Notes under the pieces: model-generated
Told to the model about the DNA's origin: nothing
Databases searched by the model: none
What the model saw: only the letters and a program-made list of their open reading frames with translations
Program-made: the position numbers and the translations under genes
Assembly (NCBI RefSeq): GCF_030463565.1
Contig: NC_134649.1
Coordinates: 37,101,044-37,165,043 of the forward strand
DNA from: Pelecanus crispus
Lineage: Eukaryota > Chordata > Aves > Pelecaniformes > Pelecanidae
DNA length: 64,000 nt
Reading direction: 5' to 3'
Shown here: positions 48,601 through 63,600 of the stretch, piece by piece
Numbering within the stretch: position 1 is the stretch's first letter
How the letters are laid out: the number at the start of each line of letters is the position of its first letter

Positions 48601-51600
48601 ATCACTTCTTCCAAGTCCTACTGCTGTTCAAGTATGGCTTGACAGGCTGGACCGATGGGCCCAGGCCACCTGTATGAGGTTTAACAAGGCCAAGTGCCGG
48701 GTCCTGCACTTGGGTCACAACAACCCCATGCAGCGCTACGGGCTTGGGGAAGAGTGGCTGGAAAGCTGCCTGGCAGAAAAGGACCTGGGGGTGTTGGTCG
48801 ACAGCCAGCTGAACATGAGCCAGCAGTGTGCCCAGGTGGCCAAGAAGGCCAACAGCATCCTGGCTTGTATCAGGAATAGGGTGGCCAGCAGGAGCAGGGA
48901 GGTGATTGTCCCCCTGTACTCAGTGCTGGTGAGGCCGCACCTGGAATACTGTGTCCAGTTTTGGGACCCTCACTACAAGAAGGACATTGAGGTGCTGGAG
49001 CGTGTTCAGAGAAGGGCAACGAAGCTGGTGAAGGGTCTAGAGAATGAGTCTTATGAGGAACGGCTGAGGGAACTGGGGTTGTTTAGCCTGGAGAAGAGGA
49101 GGCTGAGGGGAGACCTTATCGCTCTCTACAACTCCCTGAAAGGAGGTTGTAGTGAGGTGGGTGTTGGTCTCTTCTCCCAAGTAGTTAGCGATAGGACAAG
49201 AGGAAATGGGCTCAAGCTGCGCCAGGGGAGGTTTACATTAGATATGAGGAAAAATTTCTTCACAGAAAGGGTAGTCAAGCATTGGAACAGGCTGCCCAGA
49301 GAGGTGGTGGAGTCACCATCCCTGGAAGTGTTCAAAAAACGGGTAGACGTGGCACTCTGGGACATGGTTTAGTGGGCATGGTAGTGTTGGGTTGATGATT
49401 GGAATGATGATCTTAGAGGTCCTTTCCAATCTTAATGATTCCTAGTTTTGACTTTCATTATAAATAATCCAGCCACCAAGCCAGGAAACATGAAATTGCT
49501 ACTCTACCCTTAATTGGTTTAGTGATGGACTTGGTAATGGTAGGTTAATGGTTGGACTGGATGATCTTAAAGGTCTTTTCCAACCTAAACGATTCTATGA
49601 TTCTATGTTCACCTGAAAACACTGTATTCCAGATATTATATATTTTTCCCTACTCATTTGAATTCAGTTTCACTATTTTCTGCTGCTTCTATAATCCTGT
49701 TAATTGATTTAAATTCATTGGGATTTACAAACGTTGTTCATGATTTTTCAGTGTTATCATACATGATTTACAGTCTTTCTTCCAAAACAATGACAAAGAC
49801 CACTGTCCGTAAAAAGGTCTCAACAGATTCCTTTGTTGTACTCTGAAAAATCAACTTACGTTGTTTTATCTTATGTTCTTTTCATGGTCATGTCATAAGA
49901 ATCAACATAAGAAACAAACTGAGCCTCAAAAGAACCCAAACAACAGGCATTCTCCTTCTCCCCAGGAATGGATCAAGTCTAGCCTAACTTAACACAACTA
50001 TTAAATCTTCTTATGCCTATTTTGTGGAAACCAAAAAGCAAGTTTCACACACAATTGGTTTGGACCAATCTATGCAAACTGACATTCTTTTACTAACTGG
50101 AGGGTTAAAGTCAAGTAAGGCTTTCCTTTACACACACAGAGGAAAAAATTCTCCAGGTCAAGGTAAACTGGTAGCAAATCATGAGGAATCTTGTTTCACT
50201 GTTACTGCTGATATAATAACAAGACTTGGTAAGCTACTTAGTTACTTTTAGGAGCCTTAATCTATCATATTTATCAGAACCAATTCTGGTTTTAAACCAC
50301 TGATTTCTGAAAAGGGAGGATAAATCAAAACATCAAGATGAAAAATACCGCTTGCTCCCCTCTTGCTAAAGGTAATAAAATACACAGAATCTGCACCATC
50401 TGGGTTCCCCTTTCTTAGAGCCACTGCTTTAAAAATTGGAAAGACTGAAATAGGCTTTTTTGTTTCCCATAAGAAAGCCAGAGCAATTCTAGCTCTATTT
50501 CAACCTTTCTATTTTGCTACAGAGGAGCAGATGCAATTTTTAAACATGGGTTACTAAAGTTGAACCAAATTCTTCACAGAATTATTTTTAGAAATTAAAT
50601 TACATACTGCATAACCATTCCCATGGAATACAATCTGAAACATAATGTCTATGTTTGTATGTTTTTCCGCTGCTGTGTCTCTGGCAATACTTTGAGAGGA
50701 AAAATACAGTAAAAACCAACAAAAACCAAAAAGCCCAAAACAACCACTGCCTGCTCAGACATTAGAAAAAAATTGTTTATAAAAAGATCAGCGAATCTAA
50801 CACATGTACTCCATACCCAAATCAAATTGCATTTAAATAGTGTATAATAAGAAACATTGGAGGTGTATGCTCTCAAAGAGTAGGATTAAAAAAAAAAATA
50901 TATATGAAGGGGAAAAGTGTGTCTTTAAAGCAGTTTCAAACAGAATTGGTTTTGTAGGCTCACGCTCCTTAAAAAAAATAATCTTAATTTCTGAATTATT
51001 TACCACATTTTTCTAACAAATTTAGTGAAGAGATATTTACTTTTTAAATTATTGTCTCAACTAGGACACCGATGGGATTAACTTTACAAAACAGCTGTAT
51101 GGATGTTGAATTCTACAAGTCACTTTGTTTAGCAATTGCTTAAAAATAAAAACAACTATAGAACAATTTCCCAAGGAGCTACTACAGAGCTGGTATTGCA
51201 CAGACAAAACCTTATGGAAAAGGAAAACTTTTCTTGCTTTCATATTTGCAGTTTTACTTATTCTGTACACAAGTATCCTATGAAGCTCAAGTGTAGTTTA
51301 ATTATGATGTTTCCTAACTTCTTTATCCTATCTAACTGGAGTGAAAACTTAAAACAGCTAATTACTGCACTCTGTAAGATAAATCTTATAAATAAAGAGT
51401 CTAAGTGTATTCTCTTATGATAGAAATTCAGAATAGTTAAGCAGTATCTTAAAACAAATTTATGGTTACGAGTAGCTTTGAGCAACACCTTCACAACAAA
51501 GTTTGATTTACTTACGGGGCTTGTGTGCGAGTTGTATATTCTTTGAATTCACTGTCATGTATGGTAAAGTATGGCCTGAAATCACTGCAGTACTTTAACG

Positions 51601-54600
51601 GTGAAATACAACTGCAAGGCAGAAAAAGCATAAGCTTGTTGTACATATACAGTGCAAAATTTCATGAAACAAACAAGCAAATCTAAAATTTGTAATACTT
51701 AGTTATATTCAGATCAAATGAAGTTGCACTCAGCTGCAATCTACAATAACTCACTTGGCCATTAGTTAGGAAGCTCCACTACATTTACCTAACAAGTGCC
51801 AACACAGTTTCTGAAGATTCTGATGGTGATGGTGCCATCACGACCAGTGGTTCTCCTAGCAGTACTAGTTCCCAAAGCATCTGAATGTGAAAGAACACTG
51901 GACAGAAACACCTAAAAAATAGATTGAGGTATTTTAATACACTTAACATAACCAGAAGAAATATGTACTTGATTAAGAACTGGATAAAAAGGAAGTTTGC
52001 AGTAGTATTTTATAGTAATTTGAAAAATACTCTTGTAAAATGGAACATTTAATGAACTTGCCTATTTATTGCAGTTCCAGCCTGCATGTTATCCAAATTG
52101 TTTTTTAGCCAGCTTTACGGAAAAAGAATATGAAAAACTATACTAATAAATGTTAGCTTGCAAGCTATGAGAAATGTGTTACAGAACTGTCATAAATCTT
52201 TGACCTGTGGGAATACACAATTAAGAATAAATCAGTCCAAACTCCTACCTGAAAAGATCTACTTCATGAACAGTCGGTAAAGCCATGGAGATCTGAGCAT
52301 CTGCCTAAAAGACATCGCAATGCTTGTTTTTTAGTCATCAGAATACCTAGGTATTAAATGAAATAATTTCCCTTAAATGCTTACAGACAGTAGATGGTAT
52401 ATACCCTAATTATTTACCACTACTGTACTACTGCAGTATGTACTACATTATCTCCACAAGTAACTGTTCTTGTGTGCTAAAAGCAAGATTTCCCCCAACA
52501 CACACACCACGTATAGGCATGCGACTTTCAGTCCAGGAAAAATATAAAATACTGAAGCTGTTTTAAACAACAGTCAAAAAGCATGTGAAGGCACAGATAG
52601 ATTTGTTTTATATCCACTCTTCTATGGCTAAAGATTTTTAATTCAGGTTTCATCCTCAAAAAACCCTGGCTTAGTATAGTTTCCCCCATTAAAAGTATGT
52701 TAAAGTTCAGTAATTTTGTCAGCCAACTATCCTCTTCCAGGAGCTGGACATCCCTCTTCTAAAGTACCTGGGGTAACTGGGTTAGAATACCTTTTCGATG
52801 AAGAATCCAACTCTAGACTCCTCCACTAAAAGTTTCAAAGACTATGGACTTCATTCTTATCAAAGTATATGAGGATTTGCTACCAATCTTTTATGAACAA
52901 GTTTGAAGAATGAAGGCAGGTATTTAGCTTTGTCTTGGGACTATATACAACAGAAGTATCTAATCTCTACCTGGTGCATATTCTGTACTATTGGCGTTGT
53001 TCCAGGCTTGTCACGGTATGTTGGAATCCGCAACTTTGAAAGAAAAAGAAAGATTTTTTTTTTTCCCCCTTGTATCGAGTTCAGCAGAGAATTAAAATGC
53101 TGACTTACAGACAAGATGTAACATTTAAAGAGGATATACCACAGTATGATGCTTAATTTACTCTACAGAACATCCCCATTAACAGTGAATACATAGCTGA
53201 AGACTACAGATCATTGCTACAGGAATCAATGTCACACTATGTAGTACTACATTGCAAACTGAGTATTATGAAAATTATACTTCAGTTAAAAAAGACTATT
53301 GATAACATTAGTCACACCTATTACAATAATTTCAATAAAAATGTTTAAATGTTGGAGAGAACGATCTGAAATATGGTTATGGGGTTTTAAGGTGGTACAG
53401 AATGACTTTTAGAAAAAATCCTCTCCTAAAACATCAGTCATCCTGGTGGGTGTAAGGCAGAATCCGAATAGACTGAACAACATAAACATATTTTTCTGAC
53501 CTCACAGCCTGCATCTCTAAGGCTTGAGTACTACAAATTTAATCATATTGGAAGCTGGTGTGCACAAATGGATGTAATTTATACACAACAGTTAAAACGG
53601 ACTGCCCAAGCAGTGTAAAAAAAAAAAAAACAGGGGCAACGTCACTGAAGATGTTATTTACGGCTTTACTCAATTTAGGAATGCAACTTCAACTCTCATG
53701 GATAAGAATTACCGATGAGATAAATGCAGGCAACAACCAAACAAGATATATCTGACACTCATCATTATCATCCAGCATCCAGAACACTGCTTTATTAAAT
53801 TCGTACTTTCAGAACAGCTTCAGAAACTTCTCCTTCCTCTCCCTGGTGATGTACTTGTGTCTAGCCATAAACTTGAGAGTATCTGCTAAGAATGTACTTC
53901 CAACTGCAACCTCTGGATTCATCAAATCCATTTACTTGCATTTCAGATGAAGATGCTATGGCTCCCAGCGGCCCTGTTCTTAGCCGCTATTTAACCTCTA
54001 CAGTTCCTCCCCATGCACTAGATACAAATTCTTTAATAGCTTTCTTCAGACATATTTCACTTTCATTGAAAATTATCAACAGACCAAGAAATTAATTTCT
54101 GGGGTGTGTGTCAAAAAAGATTTTTTACTTGCTGAACTTCAGACACAAGAATGGTTTTCATCAATATATTTAATTTGCTTGACTGGAACTTAATTCTCAG
54201 TATTTTGAAGTGTTGCTTAATGTTTGATTTGACAAATATAATTAGCATTAAAGTCTTCTAGAATGCATTTTACAGAAGGATAATATAGACACTGCAATTA
54301 GTAGTTGTATTGAAATATCACTTTTCAGTATCTACAAAAATTACATGTTAACCTATGCACCATAAAAGATCCTCCCATCCTCCCCGCAGTCAAGGAACCT
54401 AATCAAGATCTTCCAGACCTTCACTCTGAGTGGAGTATACATCTATTCCTGCTGTGAAGTCTGAGACACTGAAAACAAGGCAGAATACAGTGAGTACCTA
54501 TACAGTAAATGGAAGAGAAAACACCCTCAGAGACAAGTGCAGGAGTATTTACCTTCATTATAATACCCATAATAGGCAAATGCAGTATTTTCCCTGGAAT

Positions 54601-57600
54601 TGGTGGTGGCCAACGATCAACATCACTACAAACTTAAAGGGAAAAAAAAGTATAATTTATAATTAGTTGATATATGCTATAACCCATGATATTGTAGTCA
54701 CCTCTGTGCAATTTAAATTAGTGCTGATAGCCCACAACAGTTCTACTTATCTCTTGATCAGTCTAAACACTAAAGACATTTTACAGCCTTTTTAACATTC
54801 TTACTGTATTATTTTGTTAGAACTATAAAGTTTTTCATTTCAAGAAAACGGTATCTTCTTGTCTCCATTTTTTGCAGCAACTAGACTTCAATTAGTTGAA
54901 GAAATGTTATATGAGAAACCATGAAAGTGCATATTAAGAAACTTTGAAAAGAACACACACATTTACGTACATTAGCTACTGTAGAACAGATAAACACAAG
55001 TAGTTAAGGAAAAAGCTGGCTTTCTAGCTTGCCTAGAAAGTTTTTCAACATTTTGTTGTAAACAATTATGAATATCATTACTAATTCTAGTCGTTTCTGC
55101 AGAGCTTATTTTGTTCATGATACAACCTATCAAAAAACCCTATTTATCTACAGGTGATTAAAAATACAATTCCTTCATCAAGAATGGTTTCCACAAATTG
55201 CTGCTCAGTGAAAGCACAAAGACACTGATGTTGTACAGGGCAGACACGATACAAAGAACACAGCATTTCTAGGATAAAGAGCAAATAACTTTCCCATTTG
55301 GTCCTCTCTGGCCCTTAAAGTTCTACAGTAAGGCTGAGGCACCTGTTACCAGTGCTGCTCTGCTGCTTTTTCCCTTTAGTCAACAAAAAAAAAAAAAAAA
55401 AAAAAAAAAAATTCCCGCCCCCCCCCCCCCATGCAAGATGACATTTGTACAGCTGCTTAACAAAAGTTGTCAGAATGCCCAAAAGGACTCAATTTGTGAA
55501 GAGTGCAAACTAAGGAGTGCCATCACCTACTTGTGCTGAACAGCTGGTCCTGAAACATGCAACAAACCCCTAGATGTTTTTTAGGGGGGAGCTTCAACTC
55601 TCCCATGGAAGATCCAAAACTAGATTTGCTCTGTTCAATGATCTAGAAATCAAGCCAGTTTGCTGAAGTTTCAACCCTCTACCCTACGAGATGACAAAAC
55701 TGCAAACTAGAATGTGACAGTGTTGTCTGTTATTTCTCCAAAGAAGAATGTGTATTATAGGAGCTCTTCCAGAACAACATAATAGTTCCACTACCTGCTT
55801 CCAGGAAAGCTTCACTTTTTTCAAAATATTCTGGTGCTATTTGCTTAAGCATGGTGCGAAACAGATGGACATAAGGTAGTTTGCTGATGAGGACGAGCGA
55901 CTGGAATAAAGAGGAACAAAACAAAAATATAATTTTAAGTTAACCCTTTCCCTCAGTTCTACTGGAGTTCTACTGGTTATTCTCAGAGAACGTCAAGTGG
56001 GATTTTTCTCACACATGCACGCCAAACACATGTTTGACTACAGGCAACTGCAAACAAACAACTCCCAAAATTTCCCAACTTTTATTTTTAAACACAAAAA
56101 AAACCCCTTCTGTTCTGACAGTGCAGCTGGAACATAGCATAGCTGATGTAAAATTAGACCAATTTACTATAATCAACAAAGAATTTAGTTAAGAGAGCAA
56201 GATACTCCTTCTGTCTCCTCTGAGGTCACTGAAAAACAATTAATTTCTGAATTAATATTTTCCTAAAAGAACTGAAATTACCTTCTGGAAATAGCCTCTT
56301 TTTAATGATTTGTCTCGAACTTGTCTGAAATGTACATAGCCATAGTAATATGCTGGATCTTTCTGCAAAAGAAAGGAAAGAATTCAATACAACCTGATAC
56401 TGTCCTTCTTTATGAAGCATTCAATATGGATTTTAAAACCTTATTTCCCTGTAAGCTCCAAAGTTGATTAGATACAATAAACTAGAAGGATTACTCTGTT
56501 TATTGGCATTTTATTTTAATAAGTACTTCAAAGAGAAAACACCACTGTGTGGAAACAGCTGTGCTTTCTGGCTTTACTATTTTCATATCTATATTCTCCT
56601 GACACACCATGAAAGCAAAAATAGAATTAATTTCCCGAGGAATAAATCAACAGTCATAATTTTGCAAAGTAGCACTAAAAAGATTTTAGCAGTTAAAAAC
56701 CTTAAAGCCCTGACTTGAAAAGATAAAACCTAGTCTTTCAATGTATTAGTTTTATAAAAGATTCTTGGAATATTAAGGAAGCATGCTCTCACATTTCAAA
56801 AATAAAACATCAGCTTCATCCTTCATACAAACAGGAATTCAAGTATTTGCCACATGAACAGATCTAAATTAATAGATCTAAAAACAGAGAGGAAATGGCC
56901 TCAAGTTGCATCAGGGGAGGTTTAGATTGGATACTAGGAAAACTTCTTTACTGAAAGAGTGGTCAAGCATTGGAACAGGCTGCCCAGAGAGGAACCATCC
57001 CTGGAAGTGTTCAAAAAAACATGTAGATGTGGCGCTTCAGCGCGTGGTTTAGTGGGCATGGTGGTGTTCGGCTGATGTTTGGACTGATGATCTTAGAGGT
57101 CCTTTCCAACCTTAATGATTCTATTCTAGCTTTACTTTCATTAAAAAATAATCCAGCCACCAAGCCAGGAAACATGTAATTAATTATTACTCTACCCTTA
57201 ACTGGTTTAGTGGTGGACTTGGTAGTGTTAGGTTAAAGGTTGGACTTGATGATGTTAAAGGTCTTTTCCAACCTAAACGATTCTATGATTCTACAGAATC
57301 GAGTTCGAGAACCAGACTCCCACTAGCATAGTTTAAGGCCTCAATATTCCATAAGGACATGCTGAGAACAACTTTTTGACCACTACCTCTTTTAGATAAC
57401 TGCTCCATCTTCAAAAAATGAGGGGTGAAAACAGAGAGAGACATCTCAACTATTTTTTTTTTTTTTTAAAGTTATAAAGCACTTCAGATTTCCATAAGGT
57501 AATGGTTTTTACAATTCTGTCTACAGGCTTCTAGTCAGTAACAAAATAGGTCTGCTCTTCAATTTAATTCCTTGCAGTCCAAAACTCGTAGTAAGAAAAC

Positions 57601-60600
57601 TTAAAGAATACTTAACGGAACTAATTATTAATTAATTATTATGACAATGACATGCTACAAAAAGCATTTACTGAGCTTTGTCTTTCAGGACATCCAGTTC
57701 AGAGATTTTGTTTTTTAAGCATTAAATTTAAGCGTGAAGACCCATAAATTAACATTACCCAGAAGATATTAACTTAATTTTTTTCTTATTTCCAACCTTT
57801 AAGTAAACTGGTAGATCTCTATCCAATTGGTCCAGAAAACAACACAATGAGACTTTCCTTCCAGGAGACCGTCGAAATCTAAAACAAAACTGTGTGTCCC
57901 CAAGACAACCTACATAGGGGGAAGAGATAAACAACAAATAGACAGTATTCTGAGTTTGAGCCTTGTTTAACATGAGGACTTGTCTACAGCCAGAGAGGTA
58001 AAATAGTTTTGGTTCATTTATCTTGCACTGCTATTGTGCCCTGCTATTGCAACCATTTACATATTTGTATTTTTATAAGTGAACAATTTGGCATCTTTGG
58101 CAACAATTAATAGCCTACCTTCAACTAGGAAAAGAAAAGTTCACTCTGCCTCACAGTGAATTTTTCAGACTGTCATGTCCTTAAACAGCTCTACTAATGG
58201 CTGTCCTCCTACTGTTTTACACATTTTATTGGTCTGCCCGTATAGTTCTGATTATCTTAACCGTATGTCATTTCCCCATTGAATGACTGCACTTAAGCTT
58301 GTTTTGACACCAAACAGTTCTACATAAGTCACACCGTAAGAGCATATTACGCTGATCTCTGGTAACTCCATGTGCAGGCCTAGGACTCAGTATTTTTGCA
58401 AGTTGCAAAACTAACTGCAGAAACCTGAGCGAAACTGAGCATTGCTTCCCAGTTATACTGCCAGGGAGTGAAGTTTCCCTTCATTTCTATCAAAATTAAT
58501 TTCTGAAAGAAGAATGGAACTAAGTATATTGACTGTTTGCAGTCCGAAAATAAATTTGGGCTAAGTTTGTATCAGGTATCAAAGAAACTTTCTCCAGGCA
58601 GAACATGAGAACTGAAGTATCAGAACTTGTATCACCGATACTCTCGTGGCTACGTTTGCGCCATTACAAATGTTCTCTGCTGTTAGAAGAGAAGACGCTC
58701 CACAAACCCTTTAGCTCAAGTAGAAGCTATATAAGCCAAACAGAATGTGCTGTTCATGGGAACAGTGACAAGGGGGACTGCTAGAATCTTAAGAACATGC
58801 AGGTACGTTACTCATTGTAGCAAACCTGTGGAAAAAAAAGTGCCTTTGGAATGCAGTGTTATTAACAGGAATACAATCAATTGAAAGACAACCTTCTGAG
58901 CATTGCCAGCCTGTGGTAAGCAGACTGTCTTCCCCGCAACAATATAAACATTCATGTAAGTGACTATAAAAAAAAAAAAAAATCTACTATTAAACTTACA
59001 GCTACTGTTATAGCAGTAAGTTTCCAGCTGGCAAAGGACACTTGCTTCTCCATACTGAATCTAACTTCTTCATTAGTGCTTTGCCCTTACAGCTTTTGGA
59101 TGTAATTTGCAAAGACCTCCAGGAAAAAAAATCATGAAGTCACTACTGATCATCTGGACTCTTCACAGCTGTCCTGTTTTACATCAGCCAGTGCTAACTG
59201 ACTGAACAGTAAGGCAGAGCTCCATTCTCCAGATAACTATTCTACAGACGTAAAAGCTCAATTTCACCTTCTTCTCTTTCAGCCACATACATACTGCTAC
59301 AGCAACCACAGACAGCCCAAACCCTCAGTCAAATTCACCAGCTGTGCAACTGGCAGCGTGGCACAGGTGAGGCCACACCTGGAATACTGTGTCCAGTTTT
59401 GGGCCCCTCAATACAAGAAAGACATTGAGGTGCTGGAGCGTGTCCAGAGAAGGGCAACAAGGCTGGTGAAGGGTCTGGAGCACAGGCCTTATGAGGAGCG
59501 GCTGAGGGAACTGGGGTTGTTTAGCCTGGAGAAGAGGAGGCTGAGGGGAGACCTTATCGCTCTCTACAACTACCTGACAGGAGGTTGTAGTGAGGTGGCT
59601 GTTGGTCTCTTCTCCCAAGTAACAAGCGATAGGACAAGAGGAAATGGCCTCAAGTTGCACCAGGGGAGGTTTAGATGGAATATTAGGAAAATTTCTTCAC
59701 GGAAAAGGTTGTCAAGCACTGGAACAGGCTGCCCAGGGAAGTGGTTGAGTCCCCATCCCTGGAGGTATTTAAAAGACATGTAGACATGGCACTTAGGGAT
59801 ATGGTTTAGTGGTGGACGTGGTAGTGTTAGGTTAGTGGTTGGACTTGATGATCTTAAAGGTCTTTTGCCAACCTAAATGATTTTATGGTTCTATGATTAA
59901 TACTGGCATGATCAGAGCATTCAGGTCTGAGTCTTAGAACCCCTTGAAGTTGCAGCAGGAAACCCCCACAATGCACCAAGACAAAACCAAAAGTAGCAAA
60001 ACATTGTATGACGGGATAACCATCCAATTCAAACAGGTACTAAAGCAAGTGCTTAGCAATATGGATCCAATCATAACAAGAAAAAACACAGCACATGCCA
60101 ATAACAAAGCACTAAATATTTGCTCCAAGTTTTCATAGCTAGTTCCCTCCATCCAAAGCAAAAAAAAAAAAAAAAGCTATTAAAGAGCTATACACAGAAG
60201 ACCTAGAAGTAAATCACCCTTAATCATTAATATGTTGAAATATCATTCGGAATATGACAGCTTCTTATGTAACAAGCTATTTCGGTATGCAGAATTTGTA
60301 AAGATTGGTAAATGTCTATTCTTTCTTCAACTATCCATGAAGAAAAGGCAAAAGCACTATTTTAAAGATACCAGGAAACTTAAAGCTTAAAAACCACAAA
60401 AAACATCATGATCTACTACCTGATTCAATCCATTTTCCCCCCTACAATCATAGCCAGTACAGGTCCTAGAATGGTATCTATCCATACTTGTAAAAGACAA
60501 AAAAAGTTGTTGAATTAATCTTTTGAGCTATGAAAACCTAAGAAAGACTGACGGTAAATTTAGCTGCAAGCTAATAACTTCCTTCACTGTTATATTACAC

Positions 60601-63600
60601 AAAGATTTCATTTTTATATTACGGCTTACGATGAAAAAATAAATTATAACAGCATACACTCATAGCTAATTTCTAGAACACAGATTTTACGTAGGTAATC
60701 CCTCTACAGAATTTGAAACCTCAGCCTACCAAGAACGATCAAGAACCTTAATATGAACATTATAAAAAGCAAAAAGGTGGGGTGTAAAGTTGCTGAAAGT
60801 AAACCCTACTTACATATGCCTATTCTGCCCAAAATAACTTTACTGCCAGTCTTATTTGAAAAAAAAAAAAACAAAAAAATTTTAAAAAATCAGCCTCTGT
60901 CCTAACACATTATTTTGTACCTTCAATACACCTTTTGAAGGTCGGACAAGATTTATAACCATTGACAATGAGAGTAATAAGGAGATACAGTTAACTCATC
61001 TGCTCTTTCAATAATGGAAAGCAGCTCTTCCTCTATTTACGTACACGATATCGAGAACAGAGAAAATACATTAATCTTAATGACATCAAGACAAAGGGCA
61101 AAAATTAGGCAAGATACTTAGTAAAATTATGTAAGAGAGAGCTCGTACACATCTTAAAAGCACACATCTGCATCACGCCATATCAGAGTTGTTATGCTGC
61201 AGGGCAACAAAAAGCATAGAGTTAAGAGCAGTATAGGGACAAGTCTGTTACTACAGGGTTTGACTTTTCTAAAGAAATAAATGTGAAAGGAAGTGTCTGT
61301 ACTTCTGCCATATCTTTTTGCAGGTGGTCCAAGTCACCAGCTACATGCCTGCAATTTCTCTTTGGCAGCAGGGCAGCGTAAGTGTAGATTAAAGAAGAAT
61401 TTAGCAAGCAGAATCACACATAGCAACAGAAGCTTCAAGAATAGAGAAGATGTAAGATAGCCTAGGTTTTCCCTTCACAGCTGTTCTTTCTAAATGCTTT
61501 TGAATTTAAAAGTCAGTTTCACTGTTATGAATTTAGAAAATATACATTTACTCCTTCATGAGAAGATGGTTCCATATCCCTTCCCTTTGCTTTATTGAAC
61601 CATTCAGATTCTGTGCCTATACTTCTCTCTGCAATGACAATACTGTTATTTTGTTTAAAAGTGAGATTAAGATGTTCATTCTTTCTTGCAAAGTATTCTG
61701 AAACGTGCATGTATGTCATCTGGAAGGTCTTATACATTCACATGCCTGGTGTTTCATTTACATAAAATAAAAAAAAAACACCCCAGTTTTCTGACCTTAC
61801 TGCAACATAGTTTTATATTTAACCTTATTTGCAACTTTTCTGTATTGTAATAACAATGAAGATATATTAATATAAGTATTTAATCTAAACCCATAAATTT
61901 ATGCTGTAAATTCTATGTTTTTTAACATAGCTTAGTCCAACAACAGATGACTACAAAGTGAAGGAAGCACGTACCTGAATTAGAATCTGGAAAAGACAAA
62001 TAGCAAATATTGGTTTTCTAGAGGATGGGGAAAAAAAGAGAGCGCCATTATATTTCCTGAAATTACAGAACTAAAACCAAATTATATACTTATACAGCAA
62101 CTATGGCTTACCTCTTTATCTGTGAGTTTTGAATGTGGAGGATATATTACCTACAGAAAAAAAGTATTATTTTATTTAAAAATAAACTGGGTATAAGCAG
62201 TAAGCTTCTATTAACTATTTTTATGATACAACCTTCAAATACCTGCCTAGCCTCAGGCTATTTTCAATGGTAAACTATTAATATTATGTTTCTCTTCTTA
62301 CTTTTTGTATGCTTTTAAGCTTACTTGATCACCTATCTTTACAAGGTATTTTGGATGCCAGTTGGAAACCATACACATACATTAAAAAATTAAGAGTATT
62401 TGAGGTTTTTGGTGCAACAGGTCTCAAAGGAGAGCAAGATTACACCCTTTAGATTTAACCTGTACATACGAAAGATGTATGTAGATGATTCCATAGAAAG
62501 CCAACACCATGTTATTGTCTGAAATGTGTTGCAATGGATAGTTAGGTGGGAGTAATCAAAATTCAATCACAAAACACCCTCTATATTAATACTAAATCTT
62601 GGAGGATGAACATTGGCCCCAAATGAAAGCTGGGAACTATGAAAGCTCAAGTTAAAAAAAAGCCATGACTTTTGTACCAACAGAAAAAAAGTACATTTCT
62701 TTCATATATTTTTACAATGCAGAAATCAAAAACAATGCCACACAATGTAAGATATGAAAGCAGCATCATTTAAAAAAAAAAAAAAAGGATGTACAAAAGC
62801 AGTGATTGTGCAAGTAAGTGAGAAAAGAACGTACAGGAAACAGGACAAACCTCAGATACTTGAATTTCAGCTAAAAGTTCCTCAAAAAACCCTCAAAACT
62901 ACAGAAATGGGTGGCTAGCTTGTAAGCAAAGGAAATTCAACATAAGTTCAAAGTTTATATTTCAAAGAAGGCTTCAGTGCTTTCATAGATGGGAACCTCT
63001 CTAAGAACAGAAGTTCAATGCAAGAACACCAGCTTAGCCTAGAGTCCTCATAGTAACATACTGCTAACATCCAATTATCTAATTTAATCTTGTTTGACAA
63101 AATATAAGTAATGTATCTCCTGATAATGTAACACTATCCACTCTATAGAGAACAACAAATATATCCACTGGCTAGTCTCCTGGCCATAAAGTCCCTCATT
63201 CAGTTCTTTTTCCCTCAGTCCTCTATCCAATGATTCCAGGCATACAAAATACTATTAGTATAACTAAAGCTAAAAATAGACATATGGGCGGAACACCCGC
63301 ATACTGCATTTAGTAAGCCTATCATTATCATCTTTTTTTATTCTCTTAACATTTTCCTATGCTATCTTATGCTAAGCAATACGCTCAAATGTAACTTCTC
63401 CAGCAGCTGAATGACGCTGAAATGATCTGTGTCTAGCCAGCCGACTGGAGTACAGACCAGACTTAAGGTCATACTCCTTTTCCTCGCTAGCCGGTGTATC
63501 TTCCCAGAAGTCAAAGGAAGAGGAGTAAAACCAGTTGTAGCTGTTACCTCTATCCTGTCACATCCACCCAGTCTTTCTGACCTGCATGGATGGCCATGTC

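Larger units (their letters stand above)
46787..51515 (-). other. DENND6A intron 11
   Basis: 4.7-kb intron carrying a solo LTR (47346-47880) and a CR1 with a doubled 3' end (about 48632-49606), both on the plus strand, hence antisense to the gene. The rest (49610-51515) is AT-rich without recognised features. Confidence 0.75.

Noticed and set aside
48572-49372. 266-codon open frame as a candidate host gene
   Set aside because: It is the distal part of CR1 ORF2, and its first 20 codons are unrelated intronic sequence.
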